From Microtetraspora malaysiensis (GTDB taxonomy: Bacteria; Actinomycetota; Actinomycetes; Streptosporangiales; Streptosporangiaceae): a DNA stretch of 64,000 nt. Every line of letters starts with the position of its first letter. The stretch's first letter is position 1. The position numbers and the translations under genes are program-made. The notes under the pieces were generated by a model, which was not told the origin of the DNA, ran no database searches, and saw nothing but the letters and a program-made list of their open reading frames with translations. This document shows, in pieces, positions 55,055 through 62,552 of the stretch. Where the stretch lies: NCBI RefSeq assembly GCF_001528665.1, contig NZ_BBYJ01000004.1:560472-624471 (forward strand), in the 5' to 3' direction.

Positions 55055-56155
55055 ATGCAGAAGCAGCTGCTTCTCCCCCTGGGCGGCCTCGCCGCCACCG
55101 GCCTTCTGGCCGCTGCCCTGGTCACCCCCGCCACGGCCGCATCCACCGTGTCGAAGGCCAAGCTCGCCTCCCCCGCGAACGCCGCGGACATCATCGACTT
55201 CTGGACCACCGACGGCGGCACCAACCTCAAGGCCGCCAAGGCATACGGCGCCGAGCACAAGCGGGTGCCGAAGCACGTCTCCACCGGCGGACCGGCCGCC
55301 GACGGCAAGCCGGGCGTCGTGCCGGCGATCGGCGACGAGAAGAAGGCCGCCGGCAAGTCCAAGAACGTCAACCTGCCCAAGACCGTGGGCCGCGCGTTCT
55401 TCGTCATCGACGACGAGCTCTACGCCTGCTCCGCGTCGGCGATCCAGTCGCAGTACCGCAACATGGTCGCCACCGCCGGCCACTGCGTCTACGACATCGA
55501 CACCAACCGGCAGACCGTGAGCAAGTGGGTCTTCGTCCCCGGCTACTACGACGGCAAGGCCCCGTGGGGTGTCTACGTCGGCAAGCAGGCGTTCACGCAC
55601 TACGACTTCGACGTCTATGAGGACCTCGACCGCGACTACGCGTTCGTCACGGTCTACAACGGCATCGGGTACGACGCCAAGAAGGACGCGTTCGTCGACC
55701 TCGGCCCGCTCGGCGCCAACGCCGGCGGCCAGGGCTTCGCGTACAACCAGAAGGTCGGCCAGCCGGTCTTCGCCTTCGGCTACCCGGCCGCGCCGCACGA
55801 CGACGGCAACTACGTCTTCACCGGCCAGAAGATGAAGTGGTGCCACGGCAAGCCCGTCTACCCCATCGTCGAGAGCAGCGTGAAGGTCGAGGAGCAGATC
55901 GGCCTCAAGTGCTCGATGACCGGCGGCTCCTCCGGCGGCCCCTGGATCCTCAAGTACAACAGCAACCGTCGCCTCGGCTACATCAACGGCGTGACCAGCC
56001 TCGGTGGCGACACCGACGGCAACCACCGCAGCGACATGATCACCTCGGCCTACTTCGACGGTGAGACCTACAGCGTGTACCGCGCCGGCTTCTCCCTCTG
56101 GTCCGGCTCGCTGGTCAAGAAGGACGGCTCGATCGGGATCACCGAGACGAAGTAA
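55055..56155 (+). CDS. secreted S1/V8-like serine peptidase, last copy (triad intact)
   Basis: A 366-residue secreted peptidase. Signal peptide about 1-29, the conserved pro-region (KHVSTGGPAADGKPG), then the catalytic domain. The triad is complete: His143 (TAGHC), Asp194 (DRDYAF), Ser293 in a textbook GGSSGGPW. Four Cys (125, 144, 263, 286) allow both classic disulfides. The insert after the Asp strand is only ~20 residues. It shares pro-region and leader with the pseudoproteases but catalytic features with copy 1, so it may be an active enzyme and a relative of the array's ancestor. ATG 55055 has CAAGGAG upstream. Confidence 0.9.
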   Translation: MQKQLLLPLGGLAATGLLAAALVTPATAASTVSKAKLASPANAADIIDFWTTDGGTNLKAAKAYGAEHKRVPKHVSTGGPAADGKPGVVPAIGDEKKAAGKSKNVNLPKTVGRAFFVIDDELYACSASAIQSQYRNMVATAGHCVYDIDTNRQTVSKWVFVPGYYDGKAPWGVYVGKQAFTHYDFDVYEDLDRDYAFVTVYNGIGYDAKKDAFVDLGPLGANAGGQGFAYNQKVGQPVFAFGYPAAPHDDGNYVFTGQKMKWCHGKPVYPIVESSVKVEEQIGLKCSMTGGSSGGPWILKYNSNRRLGYINGVTSLGGDTDGNHRSDMITSAYFDGETYSVYRAGFSLWSGSLVKKDGSIGITETK

Positions 56156-56200
56156 CGCGGCCACCCTCCGCGCGCCCTCCTGGGAACGACGGACATGAGA

Positions 56201-56230
56201 CGGGGGCCCGGCCACATGGCCGGGCCCCCG
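56201..56230. terminator. terminator between peptidase array and malic enzyme
   Basis: CGGGGGCCCGGCC-ACAT-GGCCGGGCCCCCG, a 13-bp perfect stem followed by TTTCG. It is positioned to stop both converging genes. Confidence 0.85.
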
Positions 56231-56238
56231 TTTCGATG

Positions 56239-57423
56239 TCAGCGGCGGGCGACGCCGTCCAGCCGGGCCTGCTCGGCCACGGCCGCGATCACGGCGGGCG
56301 CGACACGGGGGTCGAACGGTGACGGGATCACGTAGTCCTCGGACAGCTCGTCCCCGACCACGGCCGCCAGTGCGGTGGCGGCGGCCACCTTCATGTTCTC
56401 GGTGATGGTCCTGGCCCGGACGTCGAGGGCGCCGCGGAACACGCCCGGGAAGGCGAGCACGTTGTTGATCTGGTTCGGGAAGTCGGACCGGCCGGTCGCG
56501 ACCACGCGCGCGTGCCGCCGGGCCACCTCGGGGTGGACTTCCGGCGTCGGGTTCGACAGCGCGAAGACGATCGCGTCCGAAGCCATCGACACGATGGCCT
56601 CCTCGGTCACCGTGGAGCCCGACAGGCCGATGAAAACGTCGGCGCCGCTGAGGGCCTCCTCGGTGGAACCGGTGAAGCCGGCCTTGTTCGTGTCCCTGGC
56701 CAGGGCCTCCTTGACGGGGTTGAGGCCGTCCCGCCCGGTGTAGATCACTCCCTTGGAGTCCGCCACCGCGACATCGCCGATGCCCGCGCCCAGCAGGATG
56801 CGCGTCACCGCCACGCCGGAGGCGCCGGCGCCCGCGATGACCGCGCGCAGGTCCCCCAGAGAGCGGCCGGTCAGCCGGGCGGCGTTCTGCAGCGCCGCGA
56901 GGGCGACGATGGCCGTGCCGTGCTGGTCATCGTGGAAGACCGGAATGTCGAGCAGCGAGCGGAGCCGATCCTCGACCTCGAAGCAGCGCGGGGCGCTGAT
57001 GTCCTCCAGGTTGATGCCGCCGAACGAGGGCGCGAGCCGGACCACGGTCTCGACCAGCGCGTCCACGTCGGTGCAGTCGAGGCAGATCGGCACGGCGTCG
57101 ACGCCCGCGAACTCCTTGAACAGCAGCGCCTTGCCTTCCATCACCGGCATCGCGGCGGCCGGGCCGATGTCGCCGAGGCCGAGGACCGCGGTGCCGTCGG
57201 AGACCACCGCGACGACGTTCGACACCCAGGTGTAGTCGTTCACCAGCTCGGGATTGTCGGCGATGGCGGTGCAGACCCGGGCGACGCCCGGCGTGTACGC
57301 CAGGGACAGATCGTCAGCGTCACGGACCGGGATGGTGGAGCGGACTTCGAGCTTGCCGCCGCGGTGCAGGGCGAACGCAGGATCGACGTCGAGAGCTTCC
57401 AGAGAAGCGGGAGTAATAGTCAC
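56239..57423 (-). CDS. NAD-dependent malic enzyme
   Basis: A 394-residue malic enzyme: oxidative decarboxylation of malate to pyruvate, cytoplasmic. The malic domain shows the catalytic Tyr in SLAYTPGVARVC, Lys in EGKALLFKEFAGVDA, and metal ligands in NLEDISAPRCFEVE and FHDDQHGTA. The NAD domain has AGAGASGVAVTRILL. The short bacterial type, without a phosphotransacetylase extension. GTG 57423 has GGGG 5 nt upstream; the longer open frame lacks family similarity. It converges with the peptidase array and is divergent from the CGNR-type gene. Confidence 0.92.
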   Translation of the reverse strand: MTITPASLEALDVDPAFALHRGGKLEVRSTIPVRDADDLSLAYTPGVARVCTAIADNPELVNDYTWVSNVVAVVSDGTAVLGLGDIGPAAAMPVMEGKALLFKEFAGVDAVPICLDCTDVDALVETVVRLAPSFGGINLEDISAPRCFEVEDRLRSLLDIPVFHDDQHGTAIVALAALQNAARLTGRSLGDLRAVIAGAGASGVAVTRILLGAGIGDVAVADSKGVIYTGRDGLNPVKEALARDTNKAGFTGSTEEALSGADVFIGLSGSTVTEEAIVSMASDAIVFALSNPTPEVHPEVARRHARVVATGRSDFPNQINNVLAFPGVFRGALDVRARTITENMKVAAATALAAVVGDELSEDYVIPSPFDPRVAPAVIAAVAEQARLDGVARR

Positions 57424-57657
57424 AGCGACCCCAGTGTCACGAGGAGTTCCTTCGGTAGACGCCGCAAGAGCGGTCCAGCCCGGGCTTCGGTAGCCGCCCG
57501 GCGGCCGTCGCCGTTGACGGTCGTCTCTTTGGGGGGTACGGGGGTCACCCGTTGTTTGATTGTGCCACATGATGAGATGGCGGCCCTCGAGGCGCGAGGG
57601 TTAACAAAGTGTCAGTTTTATTGCGTATGCAACAGTAGCCGCGGCATGTAATACTCG

Positions 57658-58248
57658 ATGTCCGGTCTGATCACTTACAACCGTGGGTCGCACGTGGACT
57701 TCACCTCATATGCCAAGCTCGCCGTACTCCTTGTCAACGAGCACGACCGGCTGAGATCCCTCGATTCCCTGCGTGAACTGCTCGCCGAAACCGGCCGAAA
57801 AGAGGCCGCCGCGCGCGCCAACCGCCGAGATCTCGACGCCATCTGCGAGCTGCGTGAGGAGCTGACGGGCGTCTTCGAGTCCGCGGCGAGGGGCGACGGG
57901 GCCGACGCGGTCGAGCGGCTGAACGGCCTCCTCGTCCGTCATCCCGTGCACCCGCAGATCTCCGGCCACGACGACCAACCGTGGCACATGCACCTGACGG
58001 AGGGCGGACGGGTGGCCGACACCCTCGCCGTGGGGTCGGTCATGGGCCTGGCGACGGTCGTCACCAGCCTCGGCATGGACCGGCTCGGCATCTGCCAGGC
58101 GCCGCTCTGCCGCAACGCCTACCTGGACACCTCGTCGAACCGGTCGCGCCGCTACTGCTCGGAGCGCTGCGCCAACCGCGTCAACGTCGCGAACTACCGG
58201 GCGCGCAAGCGCGGCACGGCGAGGCGGAAGGCGACGCGCGGCCAGTAG
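57658..58248 (+). CDS. CGNR/ABATE-type zinc-finger regulator
   Basis: A 196-residue protein with an N-terminal ABATE domain (about 12-140: LAVLLVNEHDRLRSLDSLRE) and a C-terminal zinc finger with Cys in CQAPLC and YCSERC, where CANR replaces the name-giving CGNR. A basic tail follows. Such proteins are presumed transcription factors, possibly sensing stress ligands. ATG 57658 lies 4 nt after TAATAC, a -10-like element; TTGCGTATGCAA (57621-57632) is a nearby palindrome. Its last 55 bp overlap the end of sodX on the other strand. Confidence 0.83.
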   Translation: MSGLITYNRGSHVDFTSYAKLAVLLVNEHDRLRSLDSLRELLAETGRKEAAARANRRDLDAICELREELTGVFESAARGDGADAVERLNGLLVRHPVHPQISGHDDQPWHMHLTEGGRVADTLAVGSVMGLATVVTSLGMDRLGICQAPLCRNAYLDTSSNRSRRYCSERCANRVNVANYRARKRGTARRKATRGQ

Positions 58249-58517
58249 CGCAGCACCACCCGTCCGACGATGTCGGACTCCGGCACCGCGCCGAAGTCCC
58301 AGCTGTCCCGCCGTCCCGGCGCGTTCTGGTTGTCGCTCTCGAGCCACCAGCCCTCGCTGGTGCGGCGGAACGCGCGCTTGACGATCAGGCCGTGCGGCCG
58401 CCGCGCCACCACCAGGTCGCCCTCCCGCACGGCGGCGCCGCGCCGTACGAGCAGGCAGTCCCCGGGACGCAGAACGGGCAGCATCGAGTCACCGACGACG
58501 CGGACCGTGGTGAGCAC
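58194..58517 (-). CDS. sodX: nickel-SOD maturation protease (S26 signal-peptidase-like)
   Basis: A 107-residue signal peptidase-type Ser-Lys protease. The catalytic Ser11 is in GDSMLPVLRPGD and Lys47 in LIVKRAF, with the DFGAVPESDIVGRVVLRYW C-terminal motif. It removes the N-terminal propeptide of SodN so that His1 can bind nickel. There is no clear membrane anchor. GTG 58517 has GGAGG 5 nt upstream; GTG 58529 is an alternative. It is divergent from sodN (81 bp apart) and overlaps the CGNR-type gene tail to tail. Confidence 0.9.
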   Translation of the reverse strand: MLTTVRVVGDSMLPVLRPGDCLLVRRGAAVREGDLVVARRPHGLIVKRAFRRTSEGWWLESDNQNAPGRRDSWDFGAVPESDIVGRVVLRYWPRVAFRLAVPRLRAR

Positions 58518-58569
58518 ATCCCCCTCCACACGTAGATTTCCAAGACGAGTAAGGTCGGTACCTGGACAG

Positions 58570-58582
58570 TGCTGTCACAGCA
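58570..58582. promoter_or_regulatory. palindrome upstream of sodN
   Basis: TGCTGTCACAGCA: 6-bp arms around one C, 17 nt before the sodN start and between the divergent sodX and sodN. It may be an operator or a leader hairpin. It does not clearly match the Nur consensus. Confidence 0.45.
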
Positions 58583-58598
58583 TTAAGGAAGGATTCCG

Positions 58599-59000
58599 AT
58601 GCTCGCACGACTGCTGCGGCCCAAGCACGAGGCGTCCGCCCACTGCGACCTGCCGTGCGGTGTTTACGACCCCGCCCAGGCCCGCATTGAGGCCGAGTCG
58701 GTCAAGGCCATCATGGCCAAGTACGCCGACAACGAGGACCCGGTGTTCCGCGCCCGCGCGCTCACGATCAAGGAAGAGCGCGCCGAGTTGGTCAAGCACC
58801 ACCTCTGGGTTCTGTGGACCGACTACTTCAAGCCGCCGCACCTTGAGCAGTACCCCCAGCTTCACCAGCTGTTCTGGGACGCCACCAAGCTCGCGGGCGC
58901 CGCCGGTGCGAAGGGCACCGTCGACGTGGCGAAGGCCGACGAGCTCCTGGGCAAGATCGACGAGATCGCGAAGATCTTCTGGGAGACCAAGGCCGCCTGA
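58599..59000 (+). CDS. sodN: nickel superoxide dismutase
   Basis: A 133-residue Ni-SOD, which dismutates superoxide in the cytoplasm. The propeptide (residues 1-14) is followed by the nickel hook HCDLPCGVYDP; after cleavage His15 becomes the N-terminal ligand, with Cys16 and Cys20 as thiolates. The rest is the four-helix bundle (KHHLWVLWTDYFKPPHLEQY). Length is standard. ATG 58599 has AAGGAAGGA upstream. It is paired with its protease gene sodX. In streptomycetes nickel via Nur controls this gene; here I see no confident Nur box. Confidence 0.96.
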   Translation: MLARLLRPKHEASAHCDLPCGVYDPAQARIEAESVKAIMAKYADNEDPVFRARALTIKEERAELVKHHLWVLWTDYFKPPHLEQYPQLHQLFWDATKLAGAAGAKGTVDVAKADELLGKIDEIAKIFWETKAA

Positions 59001-59014
59001 GCCTGAAACTGTCC

Positions 59015-59047
59015 AGACCCCGCTCGGTCCATGACCGCGCGGGGTCC
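59015..59047 (+). terminator. terminator of sodN
   Basis: GACCCCGC...GCGGGGTC with an inner CGGTC/GACCG stem, followed by CGGTGTTTTCC. Confidence 0.75.
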
Positions 59048-59199
59048 GGTGTTTTCCGGGCTGTCCGAACCGTGAGATTCCCCCATGACGACCTCCAAGA
59101 TCGCGACAATCGGCGCGTCCAAGCCGAGCAAACGTGGTCGAGTGGCGGTAGGTTGCAGTGAGCGGCAGTGCGCCGGCTCGATATGGGGCGAGGAGGAAC

Positions 59200-59625
59200 G
59201 TGACCGAGGAAACCGAGACGCCTGCGGTGGATCTGGCCGGGATCCGCGACGCTGTGAGTGTCCGGCTGCCCGCCGTGAGCGCCTATCTGTCAGTGCTGCG
59301 TACAGCTACCGCCGGGCTGGCCGCCCGGCTGGACTTCACCCTCGACCAGATCGAGGATCTCCGCATCGCGGTGGACGAGGCCTGCGCGATGCTCCTGCGG
59401 CAGGCTGTGCCCGGCACCGATCTGGTCGCCGAGTTCGAGCTCACCGGAGAGGAGATGACGGTCCGGGTCGAGGTCAACACGGTCGGAGTGACCACTCCCA
59501 AGCGCGACGACTTCGCCTGGATGGTGCTCACCGCGCTCGCCGACGACGTGGACGCCATCTCCGACTCCCCCGATCACATGGCGATCGTGCTGCGTAAGCG
59601 CCGAGGCGCAGCGAGGCCGGCGTGA
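59200..59625 (+). CDS. RsbW-like anti-sigma factor (HATPase fold)
   Basis: A 141-residue protein of the RsbW/UsfX family, presumably binding and holding the SigF encoded next. The fold is suggested by LDFTLDQIEDLRIAVDEACAMLLRQ and VRVEVNTVGV. The N-box asparagine of classical RsbW (EAxxNA) is not evident (EACAM), so ATP turnover may be altered; mycobacterial UsfX is similar in this. GTG 59200 has AGGAGG directly upstream; GTG 59158 is possible. The stop overlaps the sigF start (GTGA). Confidence 0.85.
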   Translation: MTEETETPAVDLAGIRDAVSVRLPAVSAYLSVLRTATAGLAARLDFTLDQIEDLRIAVDEACAMLLRQAVPGTDLVAEFELTGEEMTVRVEVNTVGVTTPKRDDFAWMVLTALADDVDAISDSPDHMAIVLRKRRGAARPA

Positions 59626-60422
59626 CGGAGAGGACGCGTGCCATGGCCTCGGGCGACTCGGCGGTGCCCGACCGCGTGCGTGCCCGCGCGCTCTTCGGGG
59701 AACTCGTCGAGTTGCCGGCCGACGATCCGAGGCGTCAGCGCATCCGCGACGAACTCGTCGAACTCCACCTCCCGCTGGTGGAGTACCTCGCCCGCCGGTT
59801 CCGCAACAGGGGCGAGTGGCTCGACGACCTCACCCAGGTCGCCACGATCGGCCTGATCAAGTCGATCGACCGCTTCGACCTGGGCCGCGGCGTCGAGTTC
59901 TCCACCTACGCGACCCCCACGATCGTCGGAGAGATCAAGCGGCATTTCCGCGACAAGGGCTGGGCGGTCCGGGTGCCGCGCCGGCTTCAGGAGCTCAAGC
60001 TGTCGCTCACCAAGGCGATCAGCGAGCTGTCGCAGCGGGAGAGCCGCGCGCCCACGGTCGCCGAGTTGGCGGCCCACCTGCAGATGACCGAGGAAGAGGT
60101 CCTCGAGGGCCTGGAGTCGGCCAACGCCTACTCCACCGTCTCCCTCGACGCGCCCGACTCCGGCGACGACGACGCGCCCGCCGTGTCCGACTCGCTCGGC
60201 ATCGTGGACGAGTCGCTGGAAGGCGTCGAGTACCGCGAGTCCCTCAAGCCGCTGCTGGAGCGGCTGCCTCCTCGGGAGAAGCGCATCCTGCTGCTGCGCT
60301 TCTTCGGGAACATGACGCAGTCGCAGATCGCGACGGAGCTCGGCATCTCGCAGATGCACGTGTCCCGTCTCCTCGCCCGGACCCTCGCCCAGCTTCGCGA
60401 GGGCCTGACCGCCGAGGACTAG
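59622..60422 (+). CDS. sigF: RNA polymerase sigma factor, SigF/SigB family
   Basis: A 266-residue group 3 sigma factor. Region 2 is EWLDDLTQVATIGLIKSIDRFDLGRGVEFSTYATPTIVGEIKRHF, region 3 has RRLQELKLSLTKAISELSQR, and region 4 ends with the HTH MTQSQIATELGISQMHVSRLLART (quoted in parts of under twenty residues: EWLDDLTQVATIGLIKSID; QIATELGISQMHVSRLLA). It directs stress or developmental transcription. GTG 59622 overlaps the anti-sigma stop; ATG 59643 is an alternative. Confidence 0.92.
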   Translation: MTERTRAMASGDSAVPDRVRARALFGELVELPADDPRRQRIRDELVELHLPLVEYLARRFRNRGEWLDDLTQVATIGLIKSIDRFDLGRGVEFSTYATPTIVGEIKRHFRDKGWAVRVPRRLQELKLSLTKAISELSQRESRAPTVAELAAHLQMTEEEVLEGLESANAYSTVSLDAPDSGDDDAPAVSDSLGIVDESLEGVEYRESLKPLLERLPPREKRILLLRFFGNMTQSQIATELGISQMHVSRLLARTLAQLREGLTAED

Positions 60423-60451
60423 GGAGGGGCTTCCTCCCCGGCCCGTCCGGC

Positions 60452-60847
60452 TCAGGACGCGTGCGGTCCGTCCTCGCCCATCAGCGCCTTCGTGGACGGC
60501 GGGGCGAGGAGCGTCACCAGGGCGATCACAGCGGCCAGCACCAGCGGCACCCCGTAGGTGTACTGCTGGGACTGGATCAACGTGATCGCCACAGGCAACG
60601 CGAAGATCTGGGTGAGCACGCCCGGCCCCCTGCTCCAGCGCAGCACCTGGAGAACCCCCCAGGCGACCCAGAGCAGGCCGAGGCCGGCCAGGATCCCGAA
60701 GGCCGCGACGGCGATGGAAGTCGTCATGTCGCTCGGCTGCCCGATCAGCGTCTCGACGGCGACGTAGCCGCCGAGGATCAGGGAGACGAGGCCCTCGACG
60801 GCCACGACGGCGGAGGCGACGGTCAGGGTCATGGGTCGGCTGCTCAC
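60452..60847 (-). CDS. small four-helix membrane protein, unknown function
   Basis: A 131-residue integral membrane protein with about four hydrophobic segments (TLTVASAVVAVEGLVSLIL, SIAVAAFGILAGLGLLWVAW, GVLTQIFALPVAITLIQ, GVPLVLAAVIALVTLLA). I recognise no motif. The start GTG 60847 lies 8 nt after TAGTGT, which suggests a leaderless mRNA. It converges on sigF and is divergent from the lipid-kinase-like gene. Confidence 0.72.
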   Translation of the reverse strand: MSSRPMTLTVASAVVAVEGLVSLILGGYVAVETLIGQPSDMTTSIAVAAFGILAGLGLLWVAWGVLQVLRWSRGPGVLTQIFALPVAITLIQSQQYTYGVPLVLAAVIALVTLLAPPSTKALMGEDGPHAS

Positions 60848-60906
60848 AGCGGCCAACACTAACAACTTGGGCGGTAGGGCATGGTTCGTGCTCTACCCTT
60901 CAGGGC

Positions 60907-61899
60907 ATGCGGGCTCTCCTTGTCGTCAACCCCAAGGCGACCTCGACCAACCATCGCACGCGTGACGTTCTGATGAGGGCGCTCGGCGCGGCCATGGACC
61001 TGACCGTCGAGGAGACCGGCTACCGAGGGCACGCGGCGATGATCGCGGGGACGGCGCACGCCAAGGGGTTCGACGCCGTCGCCGTGCTCGGCGGCGACGG
61101 CACCATCAATGAGGCGGCCAACGGCCTGCTGCGCGGGCAGCCCTCCGCGCCGGCGTCGGAGCGGCCCACGCTGATCGTGATCCCCGGAGGGAGCGCGAAC
61201 GTGTTCGCGCGGGCGCTCGGGCTGCCCAACAACCCGGTCGAGGCGACCGGAGCGGCCCTCGAAGCGCTGCGGGACGGCCGCCGGCGCACGATCGGCCTCG
61301 GCGAAGCCGTCTGGGACCACGATGTTTCACACGGCGACGCGGGGGCAGTGCCGCCGACAGGCCCGCACGGGTCGCGTTATTTCACATTCTGCGCTGGGCT
61401 CGGGTACGACGCCGAGGTCGTCCGGGCCGTCGAGGGGTTGCGGAGTGCCGGCTGCAAGGCGACGCCCGCCCTGTACGTCAAGACGGCGATCAACCACTAC
61501 TTCCTGACCGATCGCCGCCGTCCGGCCATGGTGCTGGAGCGTCCGCGGCAGGCGCCGCAGAGCCGGATCTTCATCGCGATCGTGTCCAACACCGCGCCGT
61601 GGACCTTCGCCGGGTCCCTCCCGATCAACCCGACGCCGTGGGCCGGGTTCGAGACGGGGCTGGACCTGCTGGCGCTGCGGAAGATGCGGTTGAGCACGGT
61701 CATCAGCCTGGTACGGCAGATCATCGGGGAGCGGTCGGGCCTGCCGACGGGTCGGCACCTGGTCCAGGCTCACGACGAGGAGGAGTTCACCCTTTCCGCC
61801 TCCCGTCCGGTCGCCTTCCAGTTGGACGGGGACTACCTGGGAGAACGTGAACGGGTGCTTTTCCGGTCTATCCCGGACGCATTACAAGTCCTCGTCTAG
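60907..61899 (+). CDS. diacylglycerol/sphingosine kinase-like lipid kinase
   Basis: A 330-residue DAGK-catalytic-domain protein. The nucleotide loop is AVLGGDGTINEAANGLL, preceded by LVVNPKATS and followed by VIPGGSANVFARALGLP. It would phosphorylate a membrane lipid such as diacylglycerol. ATG 60907 lies 7 nt after TACCCT (60894-60899), a -10-like element, so the mRNA may be leaderless. It is followed by whiB1 and pdtaS in the order usual for actinomycetes. Confidence 0.88.
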   Translation: MRALLVVNPKATSTNHRTRDVLMRALGAAMDLTVEETGYRGHAAMIAGTAHAKGFDAVAVLGGDGTINEAANGLLRGQPSAPASERPTLIVIPGGSANVFARALGLPNNPVEATGAALEALRDGRRRTIGLGEAVWDHDVSHGDAGAVPPTGPHGSRYFTFCAGLGYDAEVVRAVEGLRSAGCKATPALYVKTAINHYFLTDRRRPAMVLERPRQAPQSRIFIAIVSNTAPWTFAGSLPINPTPWAGFETGLDLLALRKMRLSTVISLVRQIIGERSGLPTGRHLVQAHDEEEFTLSASRPVAFQLDGDYLGERERVLFRSIPDALQVLV

Positions 61900-62110
61900 C
61901 CCGTTACATGCCGTCATAGTGTGACGAATCCGACAGCCATAACCGGCAAAACCTTCTCCCAAACCTCTTGTGCGGTCTTGGCGTCCCTGAAAAGCTGAAT
62001 GCGACGTCGGAACGTAGGACCTTTCCGGAAGCCACCGCTCCCTGGAGGCCCCGGCGATCAACGAACCCATCCCGAACTACCCGTGTTCCGGGAGCAAGTT
62101 CGCAGCAGTT

Positions 62111-62126
62111 AGTGAAAGACTTCACA
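62111..62126. promoter_or_regulatory. Crp-type box upstream of whiB1
   Basis: AGTGAAAGACTTCACA has one mismatch to TGTGA-N6-TCACA. It lies 52 nt before the whiB1 start. In M. tuberculosis, whiB1 is a known Crp target, so this site is plausible. A GGAGCC/GGCTCC hairpin (62140-62156) lies between it and the ribosome site. Confidence 0.6.
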
Positions 62127-62177
62127 AAGTTGACGGTCAGGAGCCGCGGAGGCTCCACTTACGAAGGAGTGGAACGC

Positions 62178-62432
62178 ATGGACTGGCGCCACCGCGCTGC
62201 CTGCCGTGACGTGGATCCCGAGCTTTTCTTCCCGATCGGCAACACCGGCCCCGCGCTCATGCAGATCGAAGAGGCGAAGCAGGTATGCCGGCAGTGCTCC
62301 GTCATGGAGTCGTGCCTCAAGTGGGCGCTGGAGTCCGGTCAGGACGCCGGCGTCTGGGGTGGGATGAGTGAGGACGAGCGGCGCGCGCTCAAGCGCCGGA
62401 CGGCCCGTGCCCGCGCCCGCGCGAACGTCTGA
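62178..62432 (+). CDS. whiB1: WhiB1/WblE-type iron-sulfur regulator
   Basis: An 84-residue WhiB protein with the four cluster ligands Cys9, 37, 40 and 46 (CRQCSVMESC) and the turn GVWGGMSEDERRALKRR, followed by a basic tail. The sequence, beginning MDWRHRAACRDVDPELFFP, is of the WhiB1 (mycobacteria) / WblE (streptomycetes) group, whose [4Fe-4S] cluster reacts with nitric oxide and which binds the primary sigma factor. ATG 62178 has AAGGAG 7 nt upstream. It is convergent with pdtaS, as in mycobacteria. Confidence 0.94.
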   Translation: MDWRHRAACRDVDPELFFPIGNTGPALMQIEEAKQVCRQCSVMESCLKWALESGQDAGVWGGMSEDERRALKRRTARARARANV

Positions 62433-62552
62433 ATTTCTCCCCCAGAGGTCCCGCACTGAAGATCTCGCATAGCGCCAAATACAACAGCGCTCTCTTTTCG
62501 CTGTTGTTTCGGTCACATGAAAGGCGAGGGTCGCGTCCGAAGGACGCGGCCC

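Noticed and set aside
40379-56155. Interpretation of the array as decaying pseudogenes
   Set aside because: All eight full-length genes have intact frames, signal peptides, ribosome sites and terminators; only the 53493-53552 fragment is truly broken.
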